Shown piece by piece: positions 18,684 to 27,464 of a stretch of 64,000 nucleotides of DNA (position 1 is its first letter; every line of letters begins with the position of its first letter). The stretch is taken from contig CACGKH010000002.1 in NCBI GenBank assembly GCA_902573585.1, positions 1 through 64,000 on the forward strand, read 5' to 3'. Source of the DNA: an uncultured Pelagibacteraceae bacterium. Its GTDB lineage: Bacteria; Pseudomonadota; Alphaproteobacteria; Pelagibacterales; Pelagibacteraceae. A program made the translations under genes and the position numbers. Below the pieces are notes generated by a model. The model was not told the DNA's origin. It saw only the letters and a program-made list of their open reading frames with translations, and made no database searches.

Positions 18684-20009
18684 ATGATTGATATATTTTC
18701 ACTTAGCGTTGAGGAAATGGCCTCAAAAATTAAAAATGGTCAAATAACATCTGTTGAAGTCTGTGAAAAATATATTGAAAGAATTAATAAATTTGAAAAA
18801 GATATTAAAGCATGGGCTCACTTTGATAAAAAGATCTTATTAGAAAAAGCTGCAGATGCAGATGAGCACAGAAGATCAGGCAAACCAGTTGGCTTATTAC
18901 ATGGAGTGCCTGTTGCTATAAAAGATATTATTGGAACAGTAGACATGCCAACTGAATGTGGAACAGTAATCAGAAAAGGTAAATCTTATTCACAAAATGC
19001 TGAAATAGTTGAACTTTTACACACAGCTGGAGCGATTATAATGGGCAAAACAAGCACTTCTGAACTAGCATATCTTGGTCCACCAAAAACTACTAATCCT
19101 CACGATTATTCGCGTACACCAGGGGGCTCCTCAAGTGGATCGGCAGCATCAGTTGCATCATTAATGACACCACTTTCAATTGGATCTCAAACAGGAGGAT
19201 CAGTCATCCGACCAGCTTCTTATTGTGGAGTTGTTGGTTATAAACCTAGTTATGGTTTGATTTCGAGAAATGGTGTTTTAAGGACATCTTATGTACTAGA
19301 CCATATTGGTATTTTTGGGAGAACAGTTCAAGATGTTGCATTATTAGCAAAAGTTTTAATTAAAAAAGATCATCATGATCCCGCAACTATTTATTACTCA
19401 GCTGAAAATATTTTAGAAGAAACAAAAAAAGGACCGGTATACGATCCAAAGTTTATTTTTTATAAATCAGATTATTGGAAAATAATTGATAAAAAATCTA
19501 GAGAGTCTTTTGAGTATTTTATTAAGTCATTTAAAAATATCGAGGTGTTTGATACCCCGTCATATTTTAAAGATATTCATAAATATCACCAAATTATTCA
19601 TGAAACAGATTTGGCTAATAATTTTGGCATGTATTATAAAAAATATAAAACCAAACTATCAAAGTATATGCAAGCAGCTATTGCTAAAGGTAACAAACAT
19701 TCAGCCAAAGAGTATGCTGAAGCAATTGATTTTAAAAAAAGAAGTTATGAGTCTTATCAAGAAGTCTTTGAGGATTACCATGGTGTGTTGTCACCTTCTA
19801 GTCCAGGCGTAGCACCCAAAGGCTTGAAGAGCACTGGAACCGCAGAATTTAACAAAGTATGGTCTTATCTAGGAACACCTTGTATTTCTCTTCCATTGCT
19901 TGAGGGTGAAAATAATTTACCATTAGGAGTTCAGCTAATAGGAGATCGTTATGATGATCATAGATTTTTAGGGGTTGCTAATTGGTTAGAAAAGGAATGT
20001 AATAATTAA
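18684..20009 (+). CDS. Amidase signature family hydrolase (GatA-like)
   Basis: ORF 441 aa; LHGVPVAIKDI, TPGGSSSGSAASVAS, SIGSQTGGSVIRPASYCGVVGYKPSYG catalytic Ser-Ser-Lys signature. Confidence 0.93.
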   Translation: MIDIFSLSVEEMASKIKNGQITSVEVCEKYIERINKFEKDIKAWAHFDKKILLEKAADADEHRRSGKPVGLLHGVPVAIKDIIGTVDMPTECGTVIRKGKSYSQNAEIVELLHTAGAIIMGKTSTSELAYLGPPKTTNPHDYSRTPGGSSSGSAASVASLMTPLSIGSQTGGSVIRPASYCGVVGYKPSYGLISRNGVLRTSYVLDHIGIFGRTVQDVALLAKVLIKKDHHDPATIYYSAENILEETKKGPVYDPKFIFYKSDYWKIIDKKSRESFEYFIKSFKNIEVFDTPSYFKDIHKYHQIIHETDLANNFGMYYKKYKTKLSKYMQAAIAKGNKHSAKEYAEAIDFKKRSYESYQEVFEDYHGVLSPSSPGVAPKGLKSTGTAEFNKVWSYLGTPCISLPLLEGENNLPLGVQLIGDRYDDHRFLGVANWLEKECNN

Positions 20010-20186
20010 ATGCAAAAGTTTACAACGCTTTTAGGTTCTTTACTTGCCATAGCTTTTTTAGTTGGTCTTGCCACAACTTTAACCAGATCATCAATGATAG
20101 GTTTTTTTGATGTACTACCAGTTTATGTTTTGATGGGTATTGCAATCTTTATGATGGTTTATGAAGCTTTCTTTGATAAAAAATAA
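20010..20186 (+). CDS. Small membrane protein, 58 aa, not in the supplied ORF track
   Basis: ATG 20010 to TAA 20186: MQKFTTLLGSLLAIAFLVGLATTLTRSSMIGFFDVLPVYVLMGIAIFMMVYEAFFDKK; starts 1 nt after the amidase stop; two predicted TM helices. Confidence 0.7.
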   Translation: MQKFTTLLGSLLAIAFLVGLATTLTRSSMIGFFDVLPVYVLMGIAIFMMVYEAFFDKK

Positions 20187-20205
20187 ATAATTTACAATTT
20201 AATCA

Positions 20206-21111
20206 TTGAGCACAAAAACTAAAAATCTTTTTGCACTTTCACTTTTATTAATTCAACCCATTTTTATGGCATCAAATCTTGTTGTGGCTCGAGGTGGTGT
20301 TGAATATGTTCCGCCAATTTCCCTAGCATTTTGGAGATGGACATTAGTTTTTTTAATTTTGTTACCTTTTACTTATATGTCGTTAAAAAAAAATTATAAA
20401 ATCATGAAAAAGGAATTTAAAAAACTTTTTTTCTTAGGTGCTACAGGTTGTGGTGTTTGTGGTGCTTTTCCTTTTTTAGCAGGCCAAACAACCACAGTTA
20501 CTAATATGGGGATTATATATACGTCCTCTCCAATATTTATAATTTTGATTTCTAGTTTTTTCTTTAATGAAAAAATCAATCCCACTAAAGTTATTGGGCT
20601 TATTACTTGTTTGATTGGAGTCTTTGCAATTATTATTAAGGGTGATTTTTATTTATTAATTAATCTTAATTTTACTATTGGTGATCTTTGGATGTTAGCT
20701 GCTGCTATTGGATGGGCACTATACTCAATTTATTTATTTTACTGGAAAACAAAACTTGAGATTTTTCAAAGGTTCACACTAATCGCATTTTTTGGTGCAG
20801 TTAGTTTGTTGCCATTTTATGTTGGAGAGGAAATTTTTTTTGAAAAAACTGTATTTAGTGAAGAATTTTTTATGTGGGTAATTTTTGCTGCGATTTCTCC
20901 AGGAATTATTGCTTTTACTCTTTATACGATGGCCCAAAAAAAGCTTGGTGCATCTCTTACTGGATTTACTTTATATATTTTTACCATTTATGGTGCAATT
21001 TATGGCTACTTTCTCTTTGAGGAAAAGTTAGAAAATTACCATTTGATAGGAACAATTTTAGTATTTATTGGCGTATACTTGGCAAAGAAAAAAAATGTTC
21101 AAAGACTTTAG
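20206..21111 (+). CDS. EamA/DMT family transporter
   Basis: ORF 301 aa (TTG start); ten hydrophobic segments; AFWRWTLVFLILLPF and C-terminal EKLENYHLIGTILVFIGVYLAKK. Confidence 0.9.
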   Translation: MSTKTKNLFALSLLLIQPIFMASNLVVARGGVEYVPPISLAFWRWTLVFLILLPFTYMSLKKNYKIMKKEFKKLFFLGATGCGVCGAFPFLAGQTTTVTNMGIIYTSSPIFIILISSFFFNEKINPTKVIGLITCLIGVFAIIIKGDFYLLINLNFTIGDLWMLAAAIGWALYSIYLFYWKTKLEIFQRFTLIAFFGAVSLLPFYVGEEIFFEKTVFSEEFFMWVIFAAISPGIIAFTLYTMAQKKLGASLTGFTLYIFTIYGAIYGYFLFEEKLENYHLIGTILVFIGVYLAKKKNVQRL

Positions 21112-21913
21112 GAAGAATATATTGCAATTAGTATCAATTATCTTTTTTTTGTATTTATTTGTTTTAGTATTTTTATACTTTTATCAACGAAATTTACTTT
21201 ATCATCCAAATGAAAATAATTATTCAGGGGATAAAATTTCGGTTGATATAAAAAAAGTTAAAATACAAACTTCGGATAATATTGAATTACTTGGATGGTA
21301 TCATGAAAAAAATCTTAAGGATTACAAAACTCTTGTTTACTTTCATGGTAATGCGGGATCTTTAGAAAATAGAATCCATAAACTTAACCATTTTCAAGAT
21401 ATGAATATTAACTTTTTAATAATAGCCTGGCGTGGATTTAGCGGAAACAGTGGTAAACCAACCGAAAAAGGTCTTTATAAAGATGGTAAAAGTGCAATTA
21501 ACTGGTTAGCTAAAAAAGGATTAAACGAAAAAAATATTATTTTATATGGAGAATCTTTAGGAACTGGTGTGGTCACACACTTAGCTCAAAACAAGAATTA
21601 CGCTGGTATAATTTTAGAAACGCCATTTACTTCTATGGTAGAAGCTGCCAAAACATTTTATCCTTACATCCCAGTTAATTTATTACTTAAAGATAAGTTC
21701 GAAAATAATAAAAAAATTAAGAATATAATTTCCCCAATTATGGTTATGCATGGTGAAATAGATCAAATAGTCCCATTCTCAATGGGTAAAAAAATTTTTG
21801 AAATGGCAAACGAACCTAAATATTCATACTTTACTAAGTATGACAATCATATGATGGAATTTGATGAAAAGTTAATATTAGCACTTAAATCATTTCTCAA
21901 AAGTTTAAATTAA
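21095..21913 (+). CDS. Membrane-anchored alpha/beta hydrolase (BEM46/ABHD13-like)
   Basis: In-frame ATG at 21095 within ORF 21068..21913; LVYFHGNAGS, YGESLGTGV (GxSxG), HGEIDQIVP, DNHMMEF. Confidence 0.88.
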   Translation: MFKDFRKNILQLVSIIFFLYLFVLVFLYFYQRNLLYHPNENNYSGDKISVDIKKVKIQTSDNIELLGWYHEKNLKDYKTLVYFHGNAGSLENRIHKLNHFQDMNINFLIIAWRGFSGNSGKPTEKGLYKDGKSAINWLAKKGLNEKNIILYGESLGTGVVTHLAQNKNYAGIILETPFTSMVEAAKTFYPYIPVNLLLKDKFENNKKIKNIISPIMVMHGEIDQIVPFSMGKKIFEMANEPKYSYFTKYDNHMMEFDEKLILALKSFLKSLN

Positions 21914-21962
21914 GCCACATTCTAACCAAATTAAATTCAATATTGTCCTCTAATTTTTTAAT

Positions 21963-22526
21963 GTGAGTAAAATATTTTTATTAATCTTCTTTATTATTTC
22001 TATAAATAAAATTGCTATTGCTAAAGATAATGATTTTTCTCCTGACAATCTCTTTCATATAGATCAAATGAATTCTCATAATAAAGATTTTGCTTTATAT
22101 TTTAAGAGTAGAGAAAATTCAATTTTAGCCAGAGGTGAGAATGAAAATTATATTAATGATTATCCAAAAGATCTTTACATTTATGATTATAAAACCAAAA
22201 CCTCATCTTCATTAATATCTTACGACTGGTTTCCATCACATGCGAAGTATTATCTTGAGGAATACGATTTTCCAGTATTTCCAGATGATTTTGCTTATTA
22301 TCTTTTAAAAGATAATAAAACTTTAATTATGATTAGTGCTGTAAAAAGTTTAAATGCAAATTTCAAATTTGATATTATTGAAAGAAAATTGGAACTATAC
22401 CCAACTACTGGAAAATTAGATTTTATTATATCTTCTTTTGCAAAAAACTGTGGTCATTTTAAATTTAAAGATAATTATAAGTGTAGTTTTTATAAACCAC
22501 TTATATCAAGTAATTTAATTAACTAA
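21963..22526 (+). CDS. Hypothetical secreted protein (GTG start)
   Basis: ORF 187 aa with N-terminal signal peptide (FLLIFFIISINKIAIAKD); no family recognised. Confidence 0.65.
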   Translation: MSKIFLLIFFIISINKIAIAKDNDFSPDNLFHIDQMNSHNKDFALYFKSRENSILARGENENYINDYPKDLYIYDYKTKTSSSLISYDWFPSHAKYYLEEYDFPVFPDDFAYYLLKDNKTLIMISAVKSLNANFKFDIIERKLELYPTTGKLDFIISSFAKNCGHFKFKDNYKCSFYKPLISSNLIN

Positions 22527-23436
22527 CTTGAGTAAAAGCTTCTGCAAATTTTTCAGCTTCAAATATTTGTAAGTCATCTTCTTTTTCACCTAAACCCAGA
22601 GCGATAATTGGAAGTTTATATTTTTTTGCTAACGCCAAAAGAATACCACCTTTTGCAGTTCCATCTAATTTAGTCATAATAATTCCTGTTATTGGAATAA
22701 TTTTGTTAAATTCCTCTACTTGATTAATAATATTTTGGCCAGAAGTTGCATCTAAAACTAAAATAACATCATGTGGTGCATCAGGATCTATTTTTTTTGT
22801 TACATTTGCAATTTTTTTGTATTCTTCCATTAAATTTTTTTTATTTTGAAGTCTTCCAGCAGTATCAATTAAAACTTGATTAAAATTATTATTCATAGCT
22901 TCTTCGATAGCTTTATAGGCAACAGAAGCTGGATCAGATCCTTGTGATGATTTAGTAATTTGAACATTTATTTTATTAGCCCAATTTTCTAATTGTTCAA
23001 TTGCTGCAGCTCGAAAAGTATCTGAAGCTGCAAACATAACTTTATTACCATTACTTTTTAAAATTTTTCCAATTTTACCAATGCTTGTTGTTTTACCAAC
23101 ACCATTTACTCCAGAAATTAAAGTTGCATTAAGTTTTTCTTTTTTTGAAAAAAAAGAACTGTTCTCTAATGGTTTCATTAATGAAATAATATATTCTTTC
23201 AAAATTAGATTTATCTCTGATGTTAAATCTTTATTAGGATCTACTTTCTTAGTTGAAATTATTTCCTTTATTTCAGAAGCAGCTTCAATTCCAACATCAG
23301 ATTGGATTAAAAATTCCTCAATTTTATTTAAATTTTCATCATCTATTTCTTTTTTTACAATTATTTCTTTAAGACCAGATGAAAATGCAGAAGCACTTTT
23401 TTGAAAACCTTTTTTAAATTTATCGAATATTCCCAT
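22519..23436 (-). CDS. ftsY: Signal recognition particle receptor FtsY
   Basis: ORF 305 aa; SGVNGVGKTTSIGKIG, AASDTFRAAAIEQL, DTAGRLQNKKNLMEE, TKLDGTAKGG. Confidence 0.96.
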   Translation of the reverse strand: MGIFDKFKKGFQKSASAFSSGLKEIIVKKEIDDENLNKIEEFLIQSDVGIEAASEIKEIISTKKVDPNKDLTSEINLILKEYIISLMKPLENSSFFSKKEKLNATLISGVNGVGKTTSIGKIGKILKSNGNKVMFAASDTFRAAAIEQLENWANKINVQITKSSQGSDPASVAYKAIEEAMNNNFNQVLIDTAGRLQNKKNLMEEYKKIANVTKKIDPDAPHDVILVLDATSGQNIINQVEEFNKIIPITGIIMTKLDGTAKGGILLALAKKYKLPIIALGLGEKEDDLQIFEAEKFAEAFTQVS

Positions 23437-24260
23437 TATAATTTTATTGAGATTTCTTTTATATCTGAAACAGGTCCCTTCATATGAATAGAATTTTTTT
23501 CATCAATAAAAATTGACAGTTTTCCATTCTCAAATTCAATATCTGTACTATTATCAGTAAGGTTATTTAATTTACCAGCAAATGCTGTTGCACATGCTGC
23601 AGTCCCACATGCTTTCGTTAATCCAGCTCCTCTTTCCCAAACTTTAACTTTGATTAAATTTTTATTTATAACCTTAGCGATTGTAACGTTACATCTTTCT
23701 GGAAACATTTCGTGATTTTCAATTTGAGGACCAATTTTTGTAATATCAAAATTTTTAATTTCATCGACAAAAAAAATAACATGAGGGTTTCCAACATTTA
23801 CAGAAGTCCCACCAGAATATTCTTTTTTATTTAAATCATTAATCTTAATATTTAAATTTTTCGTATCTACATCAACAGAAAGAGGAATTTCATTCCAACT
23901 AGTTTTTGCATTTCCAATTTCAGTTGTGACAAAGTTATTTCCTAATATCTCTGATTTTAAATTTCCAGATAGAGTAGTCAGAGTAATATTTTTCTTATCC
24001 TTTTCTTTTGAAATTAAATCTGCAACACATCTTGTACCATTACCACATGCACCAGACTCACCTCCATCAGAATTAAAAAACTTTAAACGAGCATCAGCAT
24101 TGATGTCATTTTCAATTAAAATTAACTGATCACATCCAATAAAATTTCTATCACAAATTTTAATTATCTGTCCTTTAGTTAAGTTAGTAACTTTTTGTCT
24201 ATTGTCTATGATAACAAAATCATTACCTAATCCATCCATTTTAAAAGCTTTAATGTCCAT
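23436..24260 (-). CDS. dapF: Diaminopimelate epimerase
   Basis: ORF 274 aa; MDGLGNDFVIID, SGACGNGTRCVA, ERGAGLTKACGTAACA (both catalytic Cys). Confidence 0.96.
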   Translation of the reverse strand: MDIKAFKMDGLGNDFVIIDNRQKVTNLTKGQIIKICDRNFIGCDQLILIENDINADARLKFFNSDGGESGACGNGTRCVADLISKEKDKKNITLTTLSGNLKSEILGNNFVTTEIGNAKTSWNEIPLSVDVDTKNLNIKINDLNKKEYSGGTSVNVGNPHVIFFVDEIKNFDITKIGPQIENHEMFPERCNVTIAKVINKNLIKVKVWERGAGLTKACGTAACATAFAGKLNNLTDNSTDIEFENGKLSIFIDEKNSIHMKGPVSDIKEISIKL

Positions 24261-24309
24261 ATATAGTTATTTAACTTATTTATTGACTTTTTGAACCTCT
24301 ATTATAGTT

Positions 24310-24418
24310 TGTGGCGGTTTCCGCAAAAACGTTAAATTTGCGGTGTCTTTGGAAACAAAGAGATCGACACTAGTCAGCGAGGGTTCGCCCACTAGTGCGA
24401 TTACTGCTGTGTGTAATA
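24310..24418 (+). ncRNA. Candidate structured leader RNA upstream of ffh
   Basis: Multiple perfect hairpins in a short, relatively GC-rich non-coding stretch: CCGCAAA(24321-24327)/TTTGCGG(24337-24343); CTTTG-GAAA-CAAAG(24347-24360); CACTAGT(24368-24374)/ACTAGTG(24391-24397) enclosing GGG-TTCG-CCC(24381-24390). Confidence 0.7.
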
Positions 24419-24421
24419 AAT

Positions 24422-25780
24422 ATGTTTGAAAATTTGACAAATAAATTCGAAGAAATTTTTTCTTCTTTAAAAAAGGCTCCTTCACTTGATGAAAATCAAG
24501 TTGATGAAGGCTTGAGAGGTATTAGACAAGCCTTACTTGAAGCAGATGTCTCTTTAGATGTAGCTAAAGAATTTATTGAAAAAGTTAAGCCAAAAGTTTT
24601 AGGACAAGAGATAATTAGATCTACATCACCTGGAGATATGGTGGTTAAGATCGTTTATGATGAATTGGTTAGTCTACTTGGCGAAAAAAATAACGAAGTG
24701 AATCTTAATGCAGTTCCGCCAGTGCCAATGATGTTAGTTGGATTACAAGGTTCTGGTAAAACAACTACAACAGCAAAACTTGCAAAGTATTTAGAAAGTA
24801 CAAAAAAGAAGAAAGTTATGATGGTTAGCTTGGATATTTACAGGCCAGCCGCTCAAGAACAATTAAAATCTTTAGGGGAACAAAACAATATTTTAACACT
24901 TCCAATTATTAAAGGTCAACAACCAGCTGATATTTGTCAAAGAGCTATCAGTGCAGCAAATTTAAATGGTGCTGACATTATATTATTTGATACTGCAGGT
25001 AGGACACAGATTGATCTACAAATGATGAGTGAAATTAAACAAATTGAAAATACAATAAAACCTGCAGAAACATTTTTGGTTGCAGATTCTCTTACAGGTC
25101 AAGTAGCTGCGTCTGTAGCAAAAGAATTTAAGAACACTGTAAATCTTTCAGGAATAATTTTAACTAGAGCGGATGGTGATGCGAGAGGGGGAGCAGCTGT
25201 AAGTATGAAATTCGTTTCTCAAGTTCCAATTAAATTTTTAGGAGTAGGTGAAAAAATTGAAAATCTTGAAGTATTTCACCCAGATAGAATTGCAAATAGA
25301 ATTTTGGGAATGGGAGATATTGTATCTCTTGTAGAAAAAGCAGCACAAGATCTAGGTGAAGAAAATATTAAAAAGGCTGAAGAAAATTTAAAAAAGGGAC
25401 AATTTTCAATGCAAGATTACTTAACTCAATTACGACAAATGAAAAAAATGGGTGGAATAGAAGGTGTGATGTCTTTTATGCCAGGTGTATCTAAGGTTAA
25501 GTCGCAAATGGATGCTGCAGGTATTGATGAGAGCGTTATTACAAAAAATGAAGCAATAATTTTGTCTATGACTAAAAAAGAGAGAGAGAATCCAAAAATA
25601 ATAGACGGTTCTAGAAAAAAAAGAATTGCTAATGGTTCTGGAACAGATCCAGCCACTATCAATAAATTGCTAAAGCAATTTAAAATGATGTCTGAAATGA
25701 TGAAAAAGATGTCTAAAGGAAATCTGAAAGGTATGTCTGATAAAGGAATACCACCAGAATTATTTAATCAACTAAAATAA
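24422..25780 (+). CDS. ffh: Signal recognition particle protein Ffh
   Basis: In-frame ATG at 24422 (MFENLTNKFEEIFSSL...); GLQGSGKTTTTAKLA, DTAGRTQIDLQMM, TRADGDARGGA, Met-rich M domain. Confidence 0.97.
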   Translation: MFENLTNKFEEIFSSLKKAPSLDENQVDEGLRGIRQALLEADVSLDVAKEFIEKVKPKVLGQEIIRSTSPGDMVVKIVYDELVSLLGEKNNEVNLNAVPPVPMMLVGLQGSGKTTTTAKLAKYLESTKKKKVMMVSLDIYRPAAQEQLKSLGEQNNILTLPIIKGQQPADICQRAISAANLNGADIILFDTAGRTQIDLQMMSEIKQIENTIKPAETFLVADSLTGQVAASVAKEFKNTVNLSGIILTRADGDARGGAAVSMKFVSQVPIKFLGVGEKIENLEVFHPDRIANRILGMGDIVSLVEKAAQDLGEENIKKAEENLKKGQFSMQDYLTQLRQMKKMGGIEGVMSFMPGVSKVKSQMDAAGIDESVITKNEAIILSMTKKERENPKIIDGSRKKRIANGSGTDPATINKLLKQFKMMSEMMKKMSKGNLKGMSDKGIPPELFNQLK

Positions 25781-25794
25781 AAAAAGGAGAGCAA

Positions 25795-26187
25795 ATGTTA
25801 AAGTTAAGGTTATCAAGAGGAGGAACAAAGAAAAGACCTGTTTACAAAGTTGTAGTAGCAGATAGTCGTTTTGCAAGAGACGGAAGATTTATTGAAAAAG
25901 TAGGTTTTTTCAATCCTTTACTTCCTAAAGAAAAAAAAGAAAGAATTGGACTTGAAGCTGAAAGAATTAAGTATTGGTTAGGCCAAGGAGCACAACCAAC
26001 AACAAGAGTAGCGAGAATTTTAGGTGAAAATGAATTAATGCCTATGCCTGCTAATGGAAACAATCCTCAAAAAGCAATTCCAAAGAAAGATAGAAAAAAA
26101 GAAGGATCCGAAGAAGCTAAAAAGGAAGAAGCTCCTAAAGCAGATGCAGCACCAGCAACAGAAGCTAAAAAAGAGGAAAAAAAATAA
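25795..26187 (+). CDS. rpsP: 30S ribosomal protein bS16 with extended charged C-terminus
   Basis: ORF 130 aa; MLKLRLSRGGTKKRPVYKVVVADSRFARDGRFIEKVGFFNP. Confidence 0.96.
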   Translation: MLKLRLSRGGTKKRPVYKVVVADSRFARDGRFIEKVGFFNPLLPKEKKERIGLEAERIKYWLGQGAQPTTRVARILGENELMPMPANGNNPQKAIPKKDRKKEGSEEAKKEEAPKADAAPATEAKKEEKK

Positions 26188-26201
26188 TATAAAGTTTGCC
26201 T

Positions 26202-26888
26202 ATGTTCCAAGCTCAAGTATTTACTCTCTATCCAGAAGTTTTTCCTGGACCTTTATCAAAAGGTCTTTACGGAAAGGCTTTGACTAATAAATTGTGGGAC
26301 TTAAGTGTAATAAACATAAGAGATGCAGCTACTGATAAACACAAAACAGTCGATGATACTCCTTACGGAGGAGGAACAGGAATGTTGTTAAAAGCTGATG
26401 TTTTAGCAAACGCACTTGATCAAAAAGTTAAAAAGGGAGAAAGAGTTTTTTACCTTTCACCTAAGGGTAAAAAATTTGATCAAAAACTTGCTCAAGATCT
26501 GTCTAAAGAAAAATCTATATCTTTAATATGCGGTCATTTTGAAGGGGTGGATGAAAGAGTTTTGGCCACAAGGAACATTGAAGAAATAAGTATAGGAGAT
26601 TATGTTTTATCTGGAGGTGAAACTGCTGCATTAGTAGTACTTGATAGTATTCTAAGACTTTTGCCTGGAGTTTTAGGAAATGATAAATCCTCACTTGATG
26701 AAACCTTTGAAAATGGTCTTTTAGAGTATCCTCAATATACAAAACCTCAAATATGGGAGGAAAAATCAGTGCCAGAGGTATTATTATCAGGAGATCACAG
26801 TAAAATTAAAGACTGGCGTTTATCTCAATCTGAGGCTATAACACGCGACCGAAGACCTGATATGTGGCAAAAATATAAGAAAAATTAA
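26202..26888 (+). CDS. trmD: tRNA (guanine37-N1)-methyltransferase
   Basis: In-frame ATG at 26202 (TTG at 26196 also possible); [44 protein letters not shown]. Confidence 0.96.
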   Translation: MFQAQVFTLYPEVFPGPLSKGLYGKALTNKLWDLSVINIRDAATDKHKTVDDTPYGGGTGMLLKADVLANALDQKVKKGERVFYLSPKGKKFDQKLAQDLSKEKSISLICGHFEGVDERVLATRNIEEISIGDYVLSGGETAALVVLDSILRLLPGVLGNDKSSLDETFENGLLEYPQYTKPQIWEEKSVPEVLLSGDHSKIKDWRLSQSEAITRDRRPDMWQKYKKN

Positions 26889-26904
26889 TTTGTTAAATAT
26901 TAAA

Positions 26905-27453
26905 ATGAAAAATATAGAAGAAATAAACCAACATAACGTCAAAAAAATTCTTTCAGAAAAAAAAATACCTGATTTTTTTCCTGGAGATGTGGTTAAAGTT
27001 GGTGTCAGAATTACAGAAGGTAAAAAAGAGAGAATTCAATATTTTGAAGGTGTTTGTATAGCTAAGAAAAGTAGAGACTTAAATTCATCTTTTACTGTTA
27101 GAAAAATATCTTTCGGAGAAGGTGTTGAAAGAACTTTTCCATTATATGGTACGGTAATTGATACGATTAAAGTAATTCGATCAGGAAAGGTAAGAAGAGC
27201 TAAACTTTATTATTTAAGAGATAGGACTGGTAAATCAGCAAGAATTGCAGAAAAGATAAGAAAAAAAATTGGAATTGATATTGATGTAAAACCTGAGACT
27301 GTTACAGAGGAAAATTTAGCCCCAGTGACAAAAGAAAATCAAACTGATGTAAAAGTAGAAAAAGCTTCAGTGCCGGAGGTTAAAAAAGAAGAAGCCTCTA
27401 CAGCTGAAACTAAGACAGAAAAAAAACTTGAAAATACACCAGAAAAAAAATAA
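26905..27453 (+). CDS. rplS: 50S ribosomal protein bL19 with extended charged C-terminus
   Basis: In-frame ATG at 26905; [44 protein letters not shown]. Confidence 0.95.
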   Translation: MKNIEEINQHNVKKILSEKKIPDFFPGDVVKVGVRITEGKKERIQYFEGVCIAKKSRDLNSSFTVRKISFGEGVERTFPLYGTVIDTIKVIRSGKVRRAKLYYLRDRTGKSARIAEKIRKKIGIDIDVKPETVTEENLAPVTKENQTDVKVEKASVPEVKKEEASTAETKTEKKLENTPEKK

Positions 27454-27464
27454 TTTTTTTTTCA

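Noticed and set aside
24310-24418. SRP 4.5S RNA gene
   Set aside because: No GGUCCGGAAGGAAGCAGCC-like core or symmetric internal loop pattern could be found.
24395-24421. Upstream GTG start for ffh (MRLLLCVIN extension)
   Set aside because: Ffh proteins start MFENLT...; the extra residues come from the hairpin region, so ATG at 24422 is preferred.
24276-24485. 69-aa minus-strand ORF spanning the ffh leader
   Set aside because: Overlaps the structured leader and the ffh start antisense; the peptide shows no domain character. The region is better explained as a leader RNA.
26054-26287. 77-aa plus-strand ORF across the rpsP-trmD junction
   Set aside because: Out-of-frame reading of the Lys/Glu-rich rpsP tail; low complexity, overlaps two confident CDSs.
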